Virus record (IMG/VR): IMGVR_UViG_3300032265_001397
Location: 1 to 45,230 of that record
Reading direction: 5' to 3' (one strand)
Length of the DNA stretch: 45,230 bases
From: a virus
The translations under genes and the position numbers were made by a program. The notes under the pieces were generated by a model. That model did no database searches, had not been told where the DNA came from, and saw only the letters and a program-made list of their open reading frames with translations. Of the stretch, positions 1 through 9,746 are shown one piece after another. Position 1 is the first letter of the stretch. Each line of letters begins with the position of its first letter.

Positions 1-3000
1 ACCCTTTTTTAAGGATGCTTTCACGCAGTTCCGGAGACAGGAAAGCCCCGGGGGCAACAATTTTTTGACCTCGTACATGCCCACTTTCTAATGGGCGATC
101 TGAATGTTTTTTGCTATGCTCGTAATCAATTTTGAAATGCGGATCATGTTCTTCGTTGATGACGTTTTGAAGCTGTTTAATAAAAGCGTTATGCACCTCC
201 GCCTTGCGGCGTGTTGATTTTCCACTGTCAATAACTTCCGCCAAAAACTGTTGGACGCTATCTTCGTCTTCGGGGTCGACTTCTTCATGGTGTGGAACAA
301 AAGCATAAAATGGGGTTTTAGCAAGAGAGTCATCATGAAGCGTTATGTCGCCGCGCTTTCCTTCGGGAAGTATTTTGCGCACACGTGATTCAATTTCATT
401 CCCGTACACTTTTTTCAAATCGTCCATCGTCAAAGGAATTGGGAGACCTTCAACGTGGAATTGCTCCGGCTCTTGGTTGTCCCAAGATGGAATATTTGAA
501 CGGGTTTTGCCAAAACTTTGAATTTCCAATTGATCCACAGGCGTGGAGTGTTTGGCGCGGCGAACAATTTCCTGCCACGGAGTTACCGTGACGCTTTCGT
601 AACCCTGTTTCGCGGCATGATGAAGAACATCTTTTGCCAACGCACGTTGCCAAGATTTGTTTGATTCAAGATGCGGAACATCCGGGGCAGCATAACCGCC
701 AGTCAATCCATCAAAATAATGTTCGTAATCTTGAATGGTTTTAAAATCTTGCGGGTTTTCAATAAAAGGTTTGTCGGAAGCACGAAGACGTTCCTGCGCA
801 GCAACCGCTTCTTCATATTTTTTTTGATGCACTTTGGGGTCGTACGCAAATCTATCCGGTGGCCTGTTTTCACGGTTGTTTGTATCATAACGCCGCGCCG
901 CATCCGACTGTGCTTCTTCAATGTTTAAATTTTTTACGAGTTTTACACCTTTCAAAAGAGGGATATCCGACATGCGTGAATGATACGCCAAGTTTGGGAC
1001 ATCCGTAAAATGCTCCATTGTTGGTGATGTTTTCTGTTTGAGTCTATCATTCGCTTTTTTTTGAGCGGCCTCTTGCAAAGCCGGGCGTTTTTCCTCAAAA
1101 TTTTCACCGTTAGTGCCCGGATCAATCCGGAGCAACCCCATATAATGCCCAAACCTATCATGGACTCTGCCATATCGATTTGCTGACTGCGACCCTTGAT
1201 CCCAATGCGAAAAAAATCGCGCATTCAAATCATCAATCGGCATCAAAAGGGTATTTCTTGGGTGCGCCGCACTTTGACGTGGGTATCCTTCATATCCCGT
1301 GTGTTGCGGAATAACAGAATAATCTTCCGCTGGCGGGGAAAATACATCTTGGCCGGAGCTTGTGGGTTTTGCAACGTTCATTTCCGAATACGCTTTAGCC
1401 CCGGGCAGTTTCTGACTCTTCATATCGTATGTAGGTCTATATTCATTAGAATGTTCATTTCGAATAATGCGGTTCAATTGCGGTGCATTATTGTGAATCA
1501 AGTCAGCCAGTTCTTGACCGCCAATCTTACCTTGTACCGCTGGATGCAATTCGCCCGTTTCCATATGGCGAAGAGGAATGCCGCCAATACGGGTATGGTG
1601 CAGTTCATCCGGCCTTACACCCTTACCCAACAGGCGGGTGATGAACTCTGGACCGCTTCCTTGGGCTTTAGGAAGGATTTTACGGGCAGTCTCCGCCCCC
1701 TCGCTGTACATGCCTCTCTCATCCAACGTACGAGGCGGTACACCGCCATCGCTCATATGGACTGCGCCACCTTCATTCATATGGACGGCACCGCCAGCAG
1801 CATGACCTCCAGCCAACGCCCCCATAAATCGGGAAGCATTTTCTTTTGTCATGACTTGGGAAGCATTGTCTTTCAAATACTGCCCCATTGCCCGCATGAA
1901 AGTCGGGTTCTTTTCAGCCAAGGACAGGCCTTCTTTAAAAGCATTCAAGTCATCGGACGCCAACTTTGTTGCAATATTTTTAGCAAACTTGTTGTTAACG
2001 TGCTGTTCCGCCAAATTATATGCAAGCGATGCAAGCGCAGCATGATCGTGGATCAAATATGCCCAAGCAACACGCGCAGTCCGAGAAAGGTCCGCATTGT
2101 AACTTTGCCCGCCGCCAAACTTGCTGGCGGCTTGAATGGCATTTGACAATGTGGCTTGTGTGCGGATGTGCCGTTCCAGCTCACTGAATCGACGGGGCCC
2201 GAGAGCAGACTCTACAGCCTGTTTGGTGTACCCTTTTAAAAGGTTATTTAATACCCCGATTTTAACAGTGCCGTCAGCATTAGAAGCGCGAGCAATAGCC
2301 TCTTCAAGCACCCCGTGAGCAACATAGTATTTTTCACGCGGACTCATAGCCGCAACTTCGCTGGCAATTTCAGATGACTTTGCCGCATTGGTTGCACTTG
2401 ACCAAATCTTACGGCCATACGTAAACGCATCTTCCGTGCGTTCCGCATTGGTATGTGCGCGAAGTGCTTCCGCATACTCCTTGTTGTACAAACTGCTTTT
2501 AGGGTCCGTTAGACTGTCCATGATCTGTTGACGGGCGTTTGCAATTTCAGCACCAACGTCCCCGCTGGGCGTATTCTTGATGTTCATTTTAGATTCGGAG
2601 GCACGGTTCAAATTGCGCTGCAATGTGTCGAGGAAGTCAATGTCTACAGCACCGGGGTTAACCAATTGGTATCGACCCACGGGCGCACCTTCGCCCAAAT
2701 GTTCAATGCCAGCAGGCGGTTCGACACCCTTCTTTGTAAAGAACGATTCCGCCATAGCCCTAGCATCATTGGGGTCTGTTTTTAATTCAGATGCTTCGCC
2801 TTTGATAAACGGAGATTCGTACAGGTCCGGATCACCTTTGCGAAGTGCGGTTTTTTCACGCATGTCCGCAATGGTTTTATCTAGCGCATCCGTAAATGTG
2901 TTGGAATTTAACCATTTATTCCATTTTGAATCCCACGATCCTGCGCCGTTACCTTCGCGTTTTGCCGCCTCGTATGCGGATGTAACACGTTGTTTAGCCA

Positions 3001-4084
3001 GCCCCATAGCCGTAGCCTGCATTTCTGCGGGCGATGCCTTGGTTGAAAGGATATCATTCGCAAAATTGCGTAGGTCTGCCTGACCGTCACCCAACCAAGT
3101 ACCGAGCTTATCTTGCAGGATTTTAGCGGCTTCGGGGCGACCTTCAAATATCTTTTCAAGTTCCGCATGACGGGAGGGATCAACAAGGTTGAAAAGCGTT
3201 ACAGGTTTTCCTTCCTCTTTTGCCTTGACCCAATCCGCAATTTTACTTTCGTCGATCATTCCGGCTACTTTGTCGGCCAGCCGTTTTTCGCCGCCAAACA
3301 GGTTTTTAGCAAATGTGCCAACGGCAGTATCAGATAGACCGCTAGCAATAGACGAAATTCCTTTACCAGCAAGGCTAAGTCCAGCACCAGCACCCCCGCC
3401 AATCAACGCGGATTCCGCGATTCCGGGCTCATCCTGTTTGCTTTTAGTGCCAAACGCCTGTTCGCCAACAGCAGTACCAGCACCGAATGCGGCACCTTCC
3501 GCGCCTACACCCAATGCCCTAGCGGCTGTAGGGCCAAGCCCACGCGCAAGTGCTACAGCTTCAACAGGAGCGGCAACAGCCAACGATTGGGGGGCATAAC
3601 GTGTGGCCAAAACAATGCCCGCAAATTCCCCCGCGCCCTTTGCGAGAGCATGCTTTTCTTCATACGCACGGGCTACAGCCTCGTCTTCGGCTTTCAACTG
3701 ACCATAACGTTCCGAGAAATTCTTACCTTCCCCGGCACCCAATGCAGCCATTGCCCCACGGGTAGCAGTGCGCAAGCCAGTCCATTCCCCGACTTTGCCG
3801 ACGCCTTCCACGAAAGCCCCCGGTGCGCCCTTGGAGGCTACGTCACCGTCTTTTGTAATAAACTCACGGGCCTTCGGCAATAAAGACCGTACTTTGTTTT
3901 CGTACTCTTGATCCTCGGGGGAGATGTTCTTGCCGGAAGAAGAAGCGGATGGAGCAGACTTCCCAAATGCCGCATCCATGTCAATGGAGCCGGGCTTCTG
4001 TTCGCCCGTTGGTTGATTGCCTGTCGATGCCTGTTGCTTGTTTGGGTTACCAAACGCAGCGTCCATATCAAAAGAGTCAGCCAT
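1..4084 (-). CDS. Large polyvalent protein / internal virion protein, C-terminus beyond left edge
   Basis: The reading frame is open for at least 1361 codons and runs off the left edge, so the C-terminus is missing. The ATG at 4084 sits one base after the stop of the upstream 1246-aa gene. The N-terminus carries a tandem motif (FDMDAAFG near residue 5, IDMDAAFG near 34), then an Ala/Gly-rich helical stretch (about 100-200). A run of GG motifs (AAGGAVH, NEGGAVH, SDGGV) lies near residues 753-782. The C-terminal third has an IEEAQSD element near 1053, followed about 110 residues later by a conserved helix ending in AAKQGYESVTVTPW. That pairing (EIQSD, then a helix and 'A..GYD.v.wT') is what I know from large polyvalent protein-associated domains of phages. 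These giant proteins are thought to be packaged and ejected with DNA; no catalytic activity can be claimed here. Confidence 0.8.
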   Translation of the reverse strand, partial: MADSFDMDAAFGNPNKQQASTGNQPTGEQKPGSIDMDAAFGKSAPSASSSGKNISPEDQEYENKVRSLLPKAREFITKDGDVASKGAPGAFVEGVGKVGEWTGLRTATRGAMAALGAGEGKNFSERYGQLKAEDEAVARAYEEKHALAKGAGEFAGIVLATRYAPQSLAVAAPVEAVALARGLGPTAARALGVGAEGAAFGAGTAVGEQAFGTKSKQDEPGIAESALIGGGAGAGLSLAGKGISSIASGLSDTAVGTFAKNLFGGEKRLADKVAGMIDESKIADWVKAKEEGKPVTLFNLVDPSRHAELEKIFEGRPEAAKILQDKLGTWLGDGQADLRNFANDILSTKASPAEMQATAMGLAKQRVTSAYEAAKREGNGAGSWDSKWNKWLNSNTFTDALDKTIADMREKTALRKGDPDLYESPFIKGEASELKTDPNDARAMAESFFTKKGVEPPAGIEHLGEGAPVGRYQLVNPGAVDIDFLDTLQRNLNRASESKMNIKNTPSGDVGAEIANARQQIMDSLTDPKSSLYNKEYAEALRAHTNAERTEDAFTYGRKIWSSATNAAKSSEIASEVAAMSPREKYYVAHGVLEEAIARASNADGTVKIGVLNNLLKGYTKQAVESALGPRRFSELERHIRTQATLSNAIQAASKFGGGQSYNADLSRTARVAWAYLIHDHAALASLAYNLAEQHVNNKFAKNIATKLASDDLNAFKEGLSLAEKNPTFMRAMGQYLKDNASQVMTKENASRFMGALAGGHAAGGAVHMNEGGAVHMSDGGVPPRTLDERGMYSEGAETARKILPKAQGSGPEFITRLLGKGVRPDELHHTRIGGIPLRHMETGELHPAVQGKIGGQELADLIHNNAPQLNRIIRNEHSNEYRPTYDMKSQKLPGAKAYSEMNVAKPTSSGQDVFSPPAEDYSVIPQHTGYEGYPRQSAAHPRNTLLMPIDDLNARFFSHWDQGSQSANRYGRVHDRFGHYMGLLRIDPGTNGENFEEKRPALQEAAQKKANDRLKQKTSPTMEHFTDVPNLAYHSRMSDIPLLKGVKLVKNLNIEEAQSDAARRYDTNNRENRPPDRFAYDPKVHQKKYEEAVAAQERLRASDKPFIENPQDFKTIQDYEHYFDGLTGGYAAPDVPHLESNKSWQRALAKDVLHHAAKQGYESVTVTPWQEIVRRAKHSTPVDQLEIQSFGKTRSNIPSWDNQEPEQFHVEGLPIPLTMDDLKKVYGNEIESRVRKILPEGKRGDITLHDDSLAKTPFYAFVPHHEEVDPEDEDSVQQFLAEVIDSGKSTRRKAEVHNAFIKQLQNVINEEHDPHFKIDYEHSKKHSDRPLESGHVRGQKIVAPGAFLSPELRESILKKG

Positions 4085-4085
4085 G

Positions 4086-7000
4086 TTACTGTCCTAACAC
4101 AAAGCGCGACAAGTTAGATATTTTAGAGCCATTTTTCATTGCGAATTCGTTAAATTGCTCCGAAGTAATATCCCCGTTAGCAAGGGCAGAAACAGGATTC
4201 CAAAGTTTGCCAGTGCTTGAATTAACTTTGCTGTTATTAATCATTAACTTAGCAATATCATTTTGTGCCGCAACATAAAGTTGTGGTGGGTTAATTCTTT
4301 CATACGCATTGTTAATGTCATAACCCATTTTCATAGATTTGGCACCATACGCTTGAGCGACACGGGCGTAATCCAAATGCGCCGTATTTTGAACAAGTAA
4401 TTTTGCCGTCAAAGTTTTAGCGGCCTGTTCCGTTTGTTCCGGACTTGGGAATGCGTTTGCAAAGTTAGAAAGCCATTTAGCGGCGGCACTTCCGCCTTGT
4501 TCGTTTGCGGCAAGAGTTGCGACTTTATTTGCAATCTGCTGTTGTGTAATGTTGTTTTCGTCAAACCCGGTTTCGCCAAAAGTTCTTAATCCAGCGTTGA
4601 TGGTACGGGCCAATGCCAATCGGGATTCTGAACCGGGACCAAAACCAGTCAACCCGCCAGAAGGCAATTCGGACACAGCCTTGACGGTTGATGCAAGATC
4701 GCCACGCGCAGCATTTGCGGCTTTGGCCGCTATTTGAGCGTTCGAGAATTCTTTTTGATACGCATCTTGCGCTTTCTCAGGGTCAAAGGCGTTGTTTTTA
4801 ATAGCCTCTTTGCCCAATTGGTCCAAAACGTTAAACGGATTCGATTGATCCCCCGCCAACCGTGGACCCATAAGGTTGATTTCTTTCGCCTGTTCGGGGG
4901 TTATTGGGGCTTGTGGTGCGTTTTCGGTACCAGCCTGACCCGCACTTGGGCCTCCCGCCGTGCCAGCATTGCCTTGACCGCCAAATGTCGTGGTTGTACC
5001 GGGGACAGTGACTTGATTTTCAATTGTAAACTTGCCGCTTTCGTCCGCAGGACTACGCACACTTGTCGTAAGGCCCTTCTGACTAATGCGCTTGGATGCC
5101 GCCTCTTCGCCACGGAGATTCGCTTCGCTTTCGGCAGTGTAACCTTCGCGCTGTTGCTTGTTCGCTTCCATAAGTGTTTTGGAATACGTATCAGCAGCAG
5201 CGGCCAAACCAACACCAAACTTGCCGGGGGTTCCAGCCATTTTGGCGAACGCGTTAAACATTGCAAGACGCTGGTTGTCCGTCATGGAAACGCCCAAACG
5301 CCCCAAGAAAGCATCTTTGTAGGCCGCTTGGTTTACGCCACTAGCATCCTGCGCTTTCTGTCTTGCGGAAACTTCCGGTTTTGCATTTTGCTGGTCATCC
5401 GAGAGGGGCGCAATTCTATTGGGGGCCGCATTGCCATCATTTGGTCCGGCAGCACCCGCTTCCACAGTTGCAATGGTTTTACCCAAAACGTCGCGGACTT
5501 TAGGGTCCATTACATCAATTGGGTCATTGGGGGCAACGCCCAATTTCTTGGCGACTTGCGCAACATACCCGCCCGTGTCGTTTCCATCAGACGGAGGTGC
5601 CCATCTGCCAATAATGCCAGCGGGTGTTGTAATGCCCTGTTTTTGGTAGTTTTGCAAAAGCCCATGCATGGCCGATTCACCATGTTCCGGAGTTTCAAAC
5701 CGAGCAAACCGACCGTCCGTACCCGCATAACCGGGTTGTGAACGAGCAAAACCGGAATCAATAATGTTACCGGGATTATTGTTTTTAACGGCACGAGAAT
5801 TCGGATTGAGGCCTTCAAAAATATTGCTTCTTGGAACGCCAGTCGCAACACCTTCTTCCGGAGCAACAGCAGCTACACCCGCTGTTTTACCCGCAACGTT
5901 GCTATAACCGTTGGTTTCATCGGGGTTAGCGTGGTGTTCGCGATGGATTACGCCGCCATACGCATGACCCGGAAGCAAATCTTCAGACGCGAGAGCCGCG
6001 ACAGTGGTATTGTTACCAGCCTGCCCAGACCCAAAAGCCTCTTCTGCTTGGTCTTTGACAGTTTTTGACGTGGGCATGCCCGCGTAATTAACAATGTTTC
6101 CACCAGCGGCATAACGATGCGCGTAAATACGACCACCAGTAGCAGAACCTCCGCTCCCGCCCCCGCCCCCTTCCAGGCCCCCGCCCCCGCCCCCGCCGGA
6201 ATCTAATGTGGGCTCTGGTTTTTTTTCTGCAACGGGATCAGAAGATGGGGCGGCTTTCCAACCAATACCAGATGGGGTAGCATTCCTATAAAGGTCGTAT
6301 GCGCTTTGAAGGTCCGCAAGAGAAGCGTTACCGCTACCCGCCAATTTAGTGTAGTTTGCGCGGGCCGTAGCCATATCGGGAGGAGCTGCTCCAGCCCCAG
6401 CCCCAATCGCATCTGTATTGCTAACATTTCCATGCGCTGCTGGCATAACGCCTGCATTTGGCAATGTCTGCGTATAATGTTGCTGTGATGATTTTAGTGC
6501 AGCAAACGAATTAGTTGCGGCGGGGGCAACGCCACCACCAGTATCGAAATGAGGAATATACCCGCCAGAAGCATAATCCAAGAAATTTGCTTCGGCTTCT
6601 ATTGGTGCAACCGCCCCTTCCGGTGGTTTTTCCGGCGCATCCGCATTTTCACTACGCTTATCCATCATGGATCGTACGTTTTTAACGGCATCCTTCAAGT
6701 TTGAATACATGTCTTTATTAGGGTCTTGCGCCGCCCCCGGTGCCTGCGGGACATGGGGGTTTGCCATAGGAGCCGATCCTGCCGGAATGTAGGAACTAGC
6801 CGTCATTCCAGCAATTGGGCTAACACCCAAACCCTCGGGCACAACTTCCCCACCTTTGGCGTAATCCCTGTCTTCGTGAGATGGGACACGCCCACCTTCT
6901 TTAAGAAGCAACGGCAAAAAGCTAGCAATTGCACCGATTCCGCCAATTGCTTGGCTCATGCCGCTAGGCTGCGCTGGGTTGTTTGTGGTTGTCCCGCCCA

Positions 7001-7826
7001 TGCCGGATGCCATGCTACCAACAAGACCGGATTCAAAGTTTGCCCGTTGGAACGGATACCCAATCTGGTTCAAATAGTTTTGGTAGGCAGTAGACAGTTC
7101 CGCTTGGTTCTGCTGTTGCTGCTGTGCGCCAATGCCATATTGGGCTTGAGCCTGTTGAATAGCGGCGTTCTGCCCCGCGCTACCAATGTTACTCAAAAGG
7201 CCAGCCCCAGACTGCGCTAACTGCCGACTCAACCCTTGAGCCTGCATGTTTTGATTGTTCATCGTGTTAAACTGGCCCAACGCGGAGTTGTAGCCCGTGT
7301 TAGCAATGTTCGCGAGAGTCGCGTTGTTTGCAAGGTTCTGTTGACGAGCCAATTCAGCCTGCGCGATACCCGAACGATCTCCCCCAAAGGCACCTTTGGA
7401 AATGCTATTCCCAAGCACTTGCTGCTGCTGTTGCGCGTTAGTTTCGTTAATGTTTGCAGTTGTCGTGCCCATAACATTCTGCATGAATGGGGACATGTAC
7501 TGGTTAACGGCTTGATTGTTAAACTGCTGCAACCCAATTGGTTTTGACCCCTGCTGGACAAGGTCAGTAGCCGCGTTACCGTATGGCTGATAGTAACCCG
7601 CTAGAGACGCAATGTTTTGCCCCGCAGCCACTTGGTTGGGGGTTTGAGGGGCAACAGTGTACGGGGTTATGCTAGACGCCCCAGCAGCCTGATCGCCGCC
7701 GTACGGTTGAAACGGTTGCGAAAACAGCGGCTGAGAACGCGCCAGCAACGCTTTATACGCGTCACGGACTTCTGGTGGTGGACTATATGTTGATGAAGAT
7801 TGACCGCTACCGCTACCGCCACCCAT
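4086..7826 (-). CDS. 1246-aa internal virion protein with peptidoglycan-hydrolase-like domain
   Basis: This is a mosaic virion protein. Residues 1-300 are Gln/Asn/Ala-rich and helical (QQQQQVLGNSISKGAFGGDR), as in phage internal core proteins. Residues about 300-660 are disordered, with repeated GG motifs (KEGGRV, AKGGEV, ASGGYIPH, TGGRIYAHRY, YGGVIHREHH) and poly-glycine near 535-560. A compact domain near 675-785 begins VKNNNPGNI, continues GTDGRFARFETPEHG and ends RWAPPSDGNDTGGYV. That is the signature of virion-associated lysozyme/transglycosylase-like domains that open peptidoglycan during DNA entry. The C-terminal 350 residues are helical. Its start overlaps the stop of the GNAT-like gene (TAATG), so the two are probably translationally coupled. 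The hydrolase role is inferred from the family; I did not identify the catalytic residue. Confidence 0.8.
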   Translation of the reverse strand: MGGGSGSGQSSSTYSPPPEVRDAYKALLARSQPLFSQPFQPYGGDQAAGASSITPYTVAPQTPNQVAAGQNIASLAGYYQPYGNAATDLVQQGSKPIGLQQFNNQAVNQYMSPFMQNVMGTTTANINETNAQQQQQVLGNSISKGAFGGDRSGIAQAELARQQNLANNATLANIANTGYNSALGQFNTMNNQNMQAQGLSRQLAQSGAGLLSNIGSAGQNAAIQQAQAQYGIGAQQQQQNQAELSTAYQNYLNQIGYPFQRANFESGLVGSMASGMGGTTTNNPAQPSGMSQAIGGIGAIASFLPLLLKEGGRVPSHEDRDYAKGGEVVPEGLGVSPIAGMTASSYIPAGSAPMANPHVPQAPGAAQDPNKDMYSNLKDAVKNVRSMMDKRSENADAPEKPPEGAVAPIEAEANFLDYASGGYIPHFDTGGGVAPAATNSFAALKSSQQHYTQTLPNAGVMPAAHGNVSNTDAIGAGAGAAPPDMATARANYTKLAGSGNASLADLQSAYDLYRNATPSGIGWKAAPSSDPVAEKKPEPTLDSGGGGGGGLEGGGGGSGGSATGGRIYAHRYAAGGNIVNYAGMPTSKTVKDQAEEAFGSGQAGNNTTVAALASEDLLPGHAYGGVIHREHHANPDETNGYSNVAGKTAGVAAVAPEEGVATGVPRSNIFEGLNPNSRAVKNNNPGNIIDSGFARSQPGYAGTDGRFARFETPEHGESAMHGLLQNYQKQGITTPAGIIGRWAPPSDGNDTGGYVAQVAKKLGVAPNDPIDVMDPKVRDVLGKTIATVEAGAAGPNDGNAAPNRIAPLSDDQQNAKPEVSARQKAQDASGVNQAAYKDAFLGRLGVSMTDNQRLAMFNAFAKMAGTPGKFGVGLAAAADTYSKTLMEANKQQREGYTAESEANLRGEEAASKRISQKGLTTSVRSPADESGKFTIENQVTVPGTTTTFGGQGNAGTAGGPSAGQAGTENAPQAPITPEQAKEINLMGPRLAGDQSNPFNVLDQLGKEAIKNNAFDPEKAQDAYQKEFSNAQIAAKAANAARGDLASTVKAVSELPSGGLTGFGPGSESRLALARTINAGLRTFGETGFDENNITQQQIANKVATLAANEQGGSAAAKWLSNFANAFPSPEQTEQAAKTLTAKLLVQNTAHLDYARVAQAYGAKSMKMGYDINNAYERINPPQLYVAAQNDIAKLMINNSKVNSSTGKLWNPVSALANGDITSEQFNEFAMKNGSKISNLSRFVLGQ
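6145..6206 (-). repeat. G-tract cluster on the coding strand
   Basis: The plus strand shows repeated CCCCCGCC tracts; on the coding strand these are runs of three to five Gs in close succession, encoding a poly-glycine linker in the 1246-aa protein. Such spacing permits G-quadruplex formation in the mRNA. Confidence 0.55.
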
Positions 7827-8287
7827 TACACAACTCCAACGCTTTCTTTATTGTAGACAAAGTAGTTCCCAGCACGATCAAACTGGCGTTCGTACAAGCG
7901 GGATTTTGCTTCCGTGCGGATATTGGACATAATACCCATCAAAAGCGGTAGATTCATTTCTTTTGCGCATTTCTTGGCGAACGCAAGTAAACACTTTGCG
8001 CGTGTTGATCGACGAAATTCGGGATGAACAAACGTAAACATGTCCACAAGATACCATTGGTCCGCAAACCAAAATTTATCAATTTTAACGCCAATGACGC
8101 CTTCTATCCCGCTGTCACCAACGATGACACCAAGCAATCCGCCATTTTTGTTCATGATGCTTTTTACGAATTCAAGCACAACTTCCCGATCAGGGGGGAA
8201 TACGAACCCCTCATCGCGGCCCTCAAGCAAAACGTCAGTTATTTCTTCCGCCATGTGTGGCTGGGCAAGCTGAACGTCGTATTCCAT
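7826..8287 (-). CDS. GNAT-fold acetyltransferase-like protein
   Basis: 153 residues, the usual length of a single GNAT domain. The beta strands LLGVIVGD and IEGVIGVKID are followed by WYLVDMFTFVHPEFR and then a helix RAKCLLAFAKKCAKE. This is the beta4-alpha3 arrangement in which GNAT proteins bind acetyl-CoA. The canonical R-x-x-G-x-G/A pyrophosphate loop is degenerate here (RRSTRA, about residues 92-97), so catalytic activity is doubtful. Podoviruses often place such a gene directly before the internal virion proteins, as here. It could be an enzyme acting on host or virion proteins, or a structural derivative of the fold. The stop overlaps the next ATG (TAATG). Confidence 0.65.
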   Translation of the reverse strand: MEYDVQLAQPHMAEEITDVLLEGRDEGFVFPPDREVVLEFVKSIMNKNGGLLGVIVGDSGIEGVIGVKIDKFWFADQWYLVDMFTFVHPEFRRSTRAKCLLAFAKKCAKEMNLPLLMGIMSNIRTEAKSRLYERQFDRAGNYFVYNKESVGVV

Positions 8288-8302
8288 TAAGATTGACTCC
8301 TT

Positions 8303-9706
8303 TTAGTCTTTCCGAGGACCGGGAAGGTTCTGCAACGTCTTGGCGGTATGCGCACGAACATACTTAACGAAGTTATCAAGATACTCGTGCCCCGCATTCA
8401 TATCACCTTTACCCAACTGTGTAACGGTCTCCGGATGGACAACGTATTCACCGCCAGCCGCTACGATAGGAACGGGTTTGCTTGTTGGGCTCATTGAACG
8501 ACCGCCAGCAGCTCGTGCGGGCGTATTTGTGGTGCTGCCACCCATTGAAGGGGCAGATGGGAATTTAGGGTTTGCTCGGGCATTTGGAATTTTTGCTCCA
8601 TATGGTCCAGATTGGAACATGTTATCCAGAATCTTCGAGCCAGCCAATGTGTTGCCCTCACCCAGACCGGACACAATGTCGGCGGGAAGGACATATGAGC
8701 CCTCAAGCACGTTCATTGGAATGTGGTCAGTGCGACCGCCAACAGCCATGTTGATGATCCCACTGTGGCAAGGGGTAGCTTTTTCTTTGGCAACCTTGTG
8801 CGCCTGATGGATCGCGCCACCAGCGGCATTGCCCGTTGGAATAATATTGCCGTCTTGGTCACGCGGAACTTCCATGCCAGCCTGCGGTTGTTTGGCAAGA
8901 GGCGGCATGCGGTCACCATAATCTTTGTTTGCGAGTCCTTCAGTTCTTGTCTGCGCCTGTGGCGTTGGCTGGCCCAAATTAGCTGGGCGAGGAGGAGGCA
9001 TAGGAACATTGCCCTGCGGCTTTGGCACGTTGTTTTGTCCGGAAAAATCGCCTTGGAAAGCCTTTTGCGCACCAGTTGTTGGCGTAGGGATTGGAACAGC
9101 GGAAATATAACCGCCACCTTGCTGTGAACCAGCGGACATGCCTTGAGGCAACGAACGGCCCAAATTGACTGTTGGGCTACCATCGCCCTTGTCATAATAA
9201 TACATGTTTGGGGCTTGCGGCTGCGTTTGAGCGGGAGCCGAAATCCGACCGGATGCCGTTGGTTTTTTAGATGGCATGCCAATAGGAGGTTCTTGCGCAC
9301 CACGTGTTGCTTCTGCATACCCCCTTGAAATATCGGGGTTGTACAGTTGCTGGATGGGGATTCGGTTTGGTTCAGTAGACGCGACCGTGCTAGTTGGTGG
9401 CCTCATTTTTTGCGATTCAACATACGGGTCAGTGATGGGTTCTTCACCCTGACCATAAGGAAGGCGAGACTGTTCTTGCGCCCTGCGTTGGTTTCCCTCA
9501 ACAAAACTTGTAAAACGGTCCCACATAGATGGGTCGCTTTGGGGAGTGAGCGGAGTTGTTTTTTGACCCATAGTTGGAGAGCCGCTCATTAGACGCTCGT
9601 ATCGGGCACCTTTTACCGCCAAATATCTGTTAGGATTACTTGTCCGAAGAATCTTTTCTTCGTTGGAATCCGGCAAATCCATCATTTCTTGGGCTGTACG
9701 AGGCAT
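8303..9706 (-). CDS. Pro/Gln-rich virion protein with duplicated C-terminal motif
   Basis: 467 residues. The first 290 are low complexity, rich in Pro, Gln, Gly and Thr, with no recognisable domain. The C-terminal part has a repeated unit: GSYVLPADIVSGLGEGN followed by SKILDNMF, and later GEYVVHPETVTQLGKGD followed by HEYLDNFVKYVR. Each copy is preceded by a GG element (AVGGRTDHIP, AAGGEYVV). The second copy, ending in KTLQNLPGP, is a sequence I associate with uncharacterised structural proteins of environmental podoviruses. Its place between tail-fibre-like and ejection genes supports a virion role. No function can be assigned beyond that. Confidence 0.7.
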   Translation of the reverse strand: MPRTAQEMMDLPDSNEEKILRTSNPNRYLAVKGARYERLMSGSPTMGQKTTPLTPQSDPSMWDRFTSFVEGNQRRAQEQSRLPYGQGEEPITDPYVESQKMRPPTSTVASTEPNRIPIQQLYNPDISRGYAEATRGAQEPPIGMPSKKPTASGRISAPAQTQPQAPNMYYYDKGDGSPTVNLGRSLPQGMSAGSQQGGGYISAVPIPTPTTGAQKAFQGDFSGQNNVPKPQGNVPMPPPRPANLGQPTPQAQTRTEGLANKDYGDRMPPLAKQPQAGMEVPRDQDGNIIPTGNAAGGAIHQAHKVAKEKATPCHSGIINMAVGGRTDHIPMNVLEGSYVLPADIVSGLGEGNTLAGSKILDNMFQSGPYGAKIPNARANPKFPSAPSMGGSTTNTPARAAGGRSMSPTSKPVPIVAAGGEYVVHPETVTQLGKGDMNAGHEYLDNFVKYVRAHTAKTLQNLPGPRKD

Positions 9707-9746
9707 TTTTAAACTCCAATTTACATATTGTCTTTATACTTCCAAT

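Noticed and set aside
285-350. Possible frameshift near base 300 in the polyvalent gene
   Set aside because: A recount of the A-run shows four As and a continuous frame, so the gene is intact up to the edge.
1196-2146. 316-codon open frame on the plus strand
   Set aside because: It lies wholly inside the polyvalent gene on the other strand; its product is basic, has no motif and no ribosome site, while the minus frame gives the recognisable protein.
4734-5741. 335-codon open frame on the plus strand
   Set aside because: Shadow of the 1246-aa virion gene: Arg/Cys-rich, no domain, no ribosome site.
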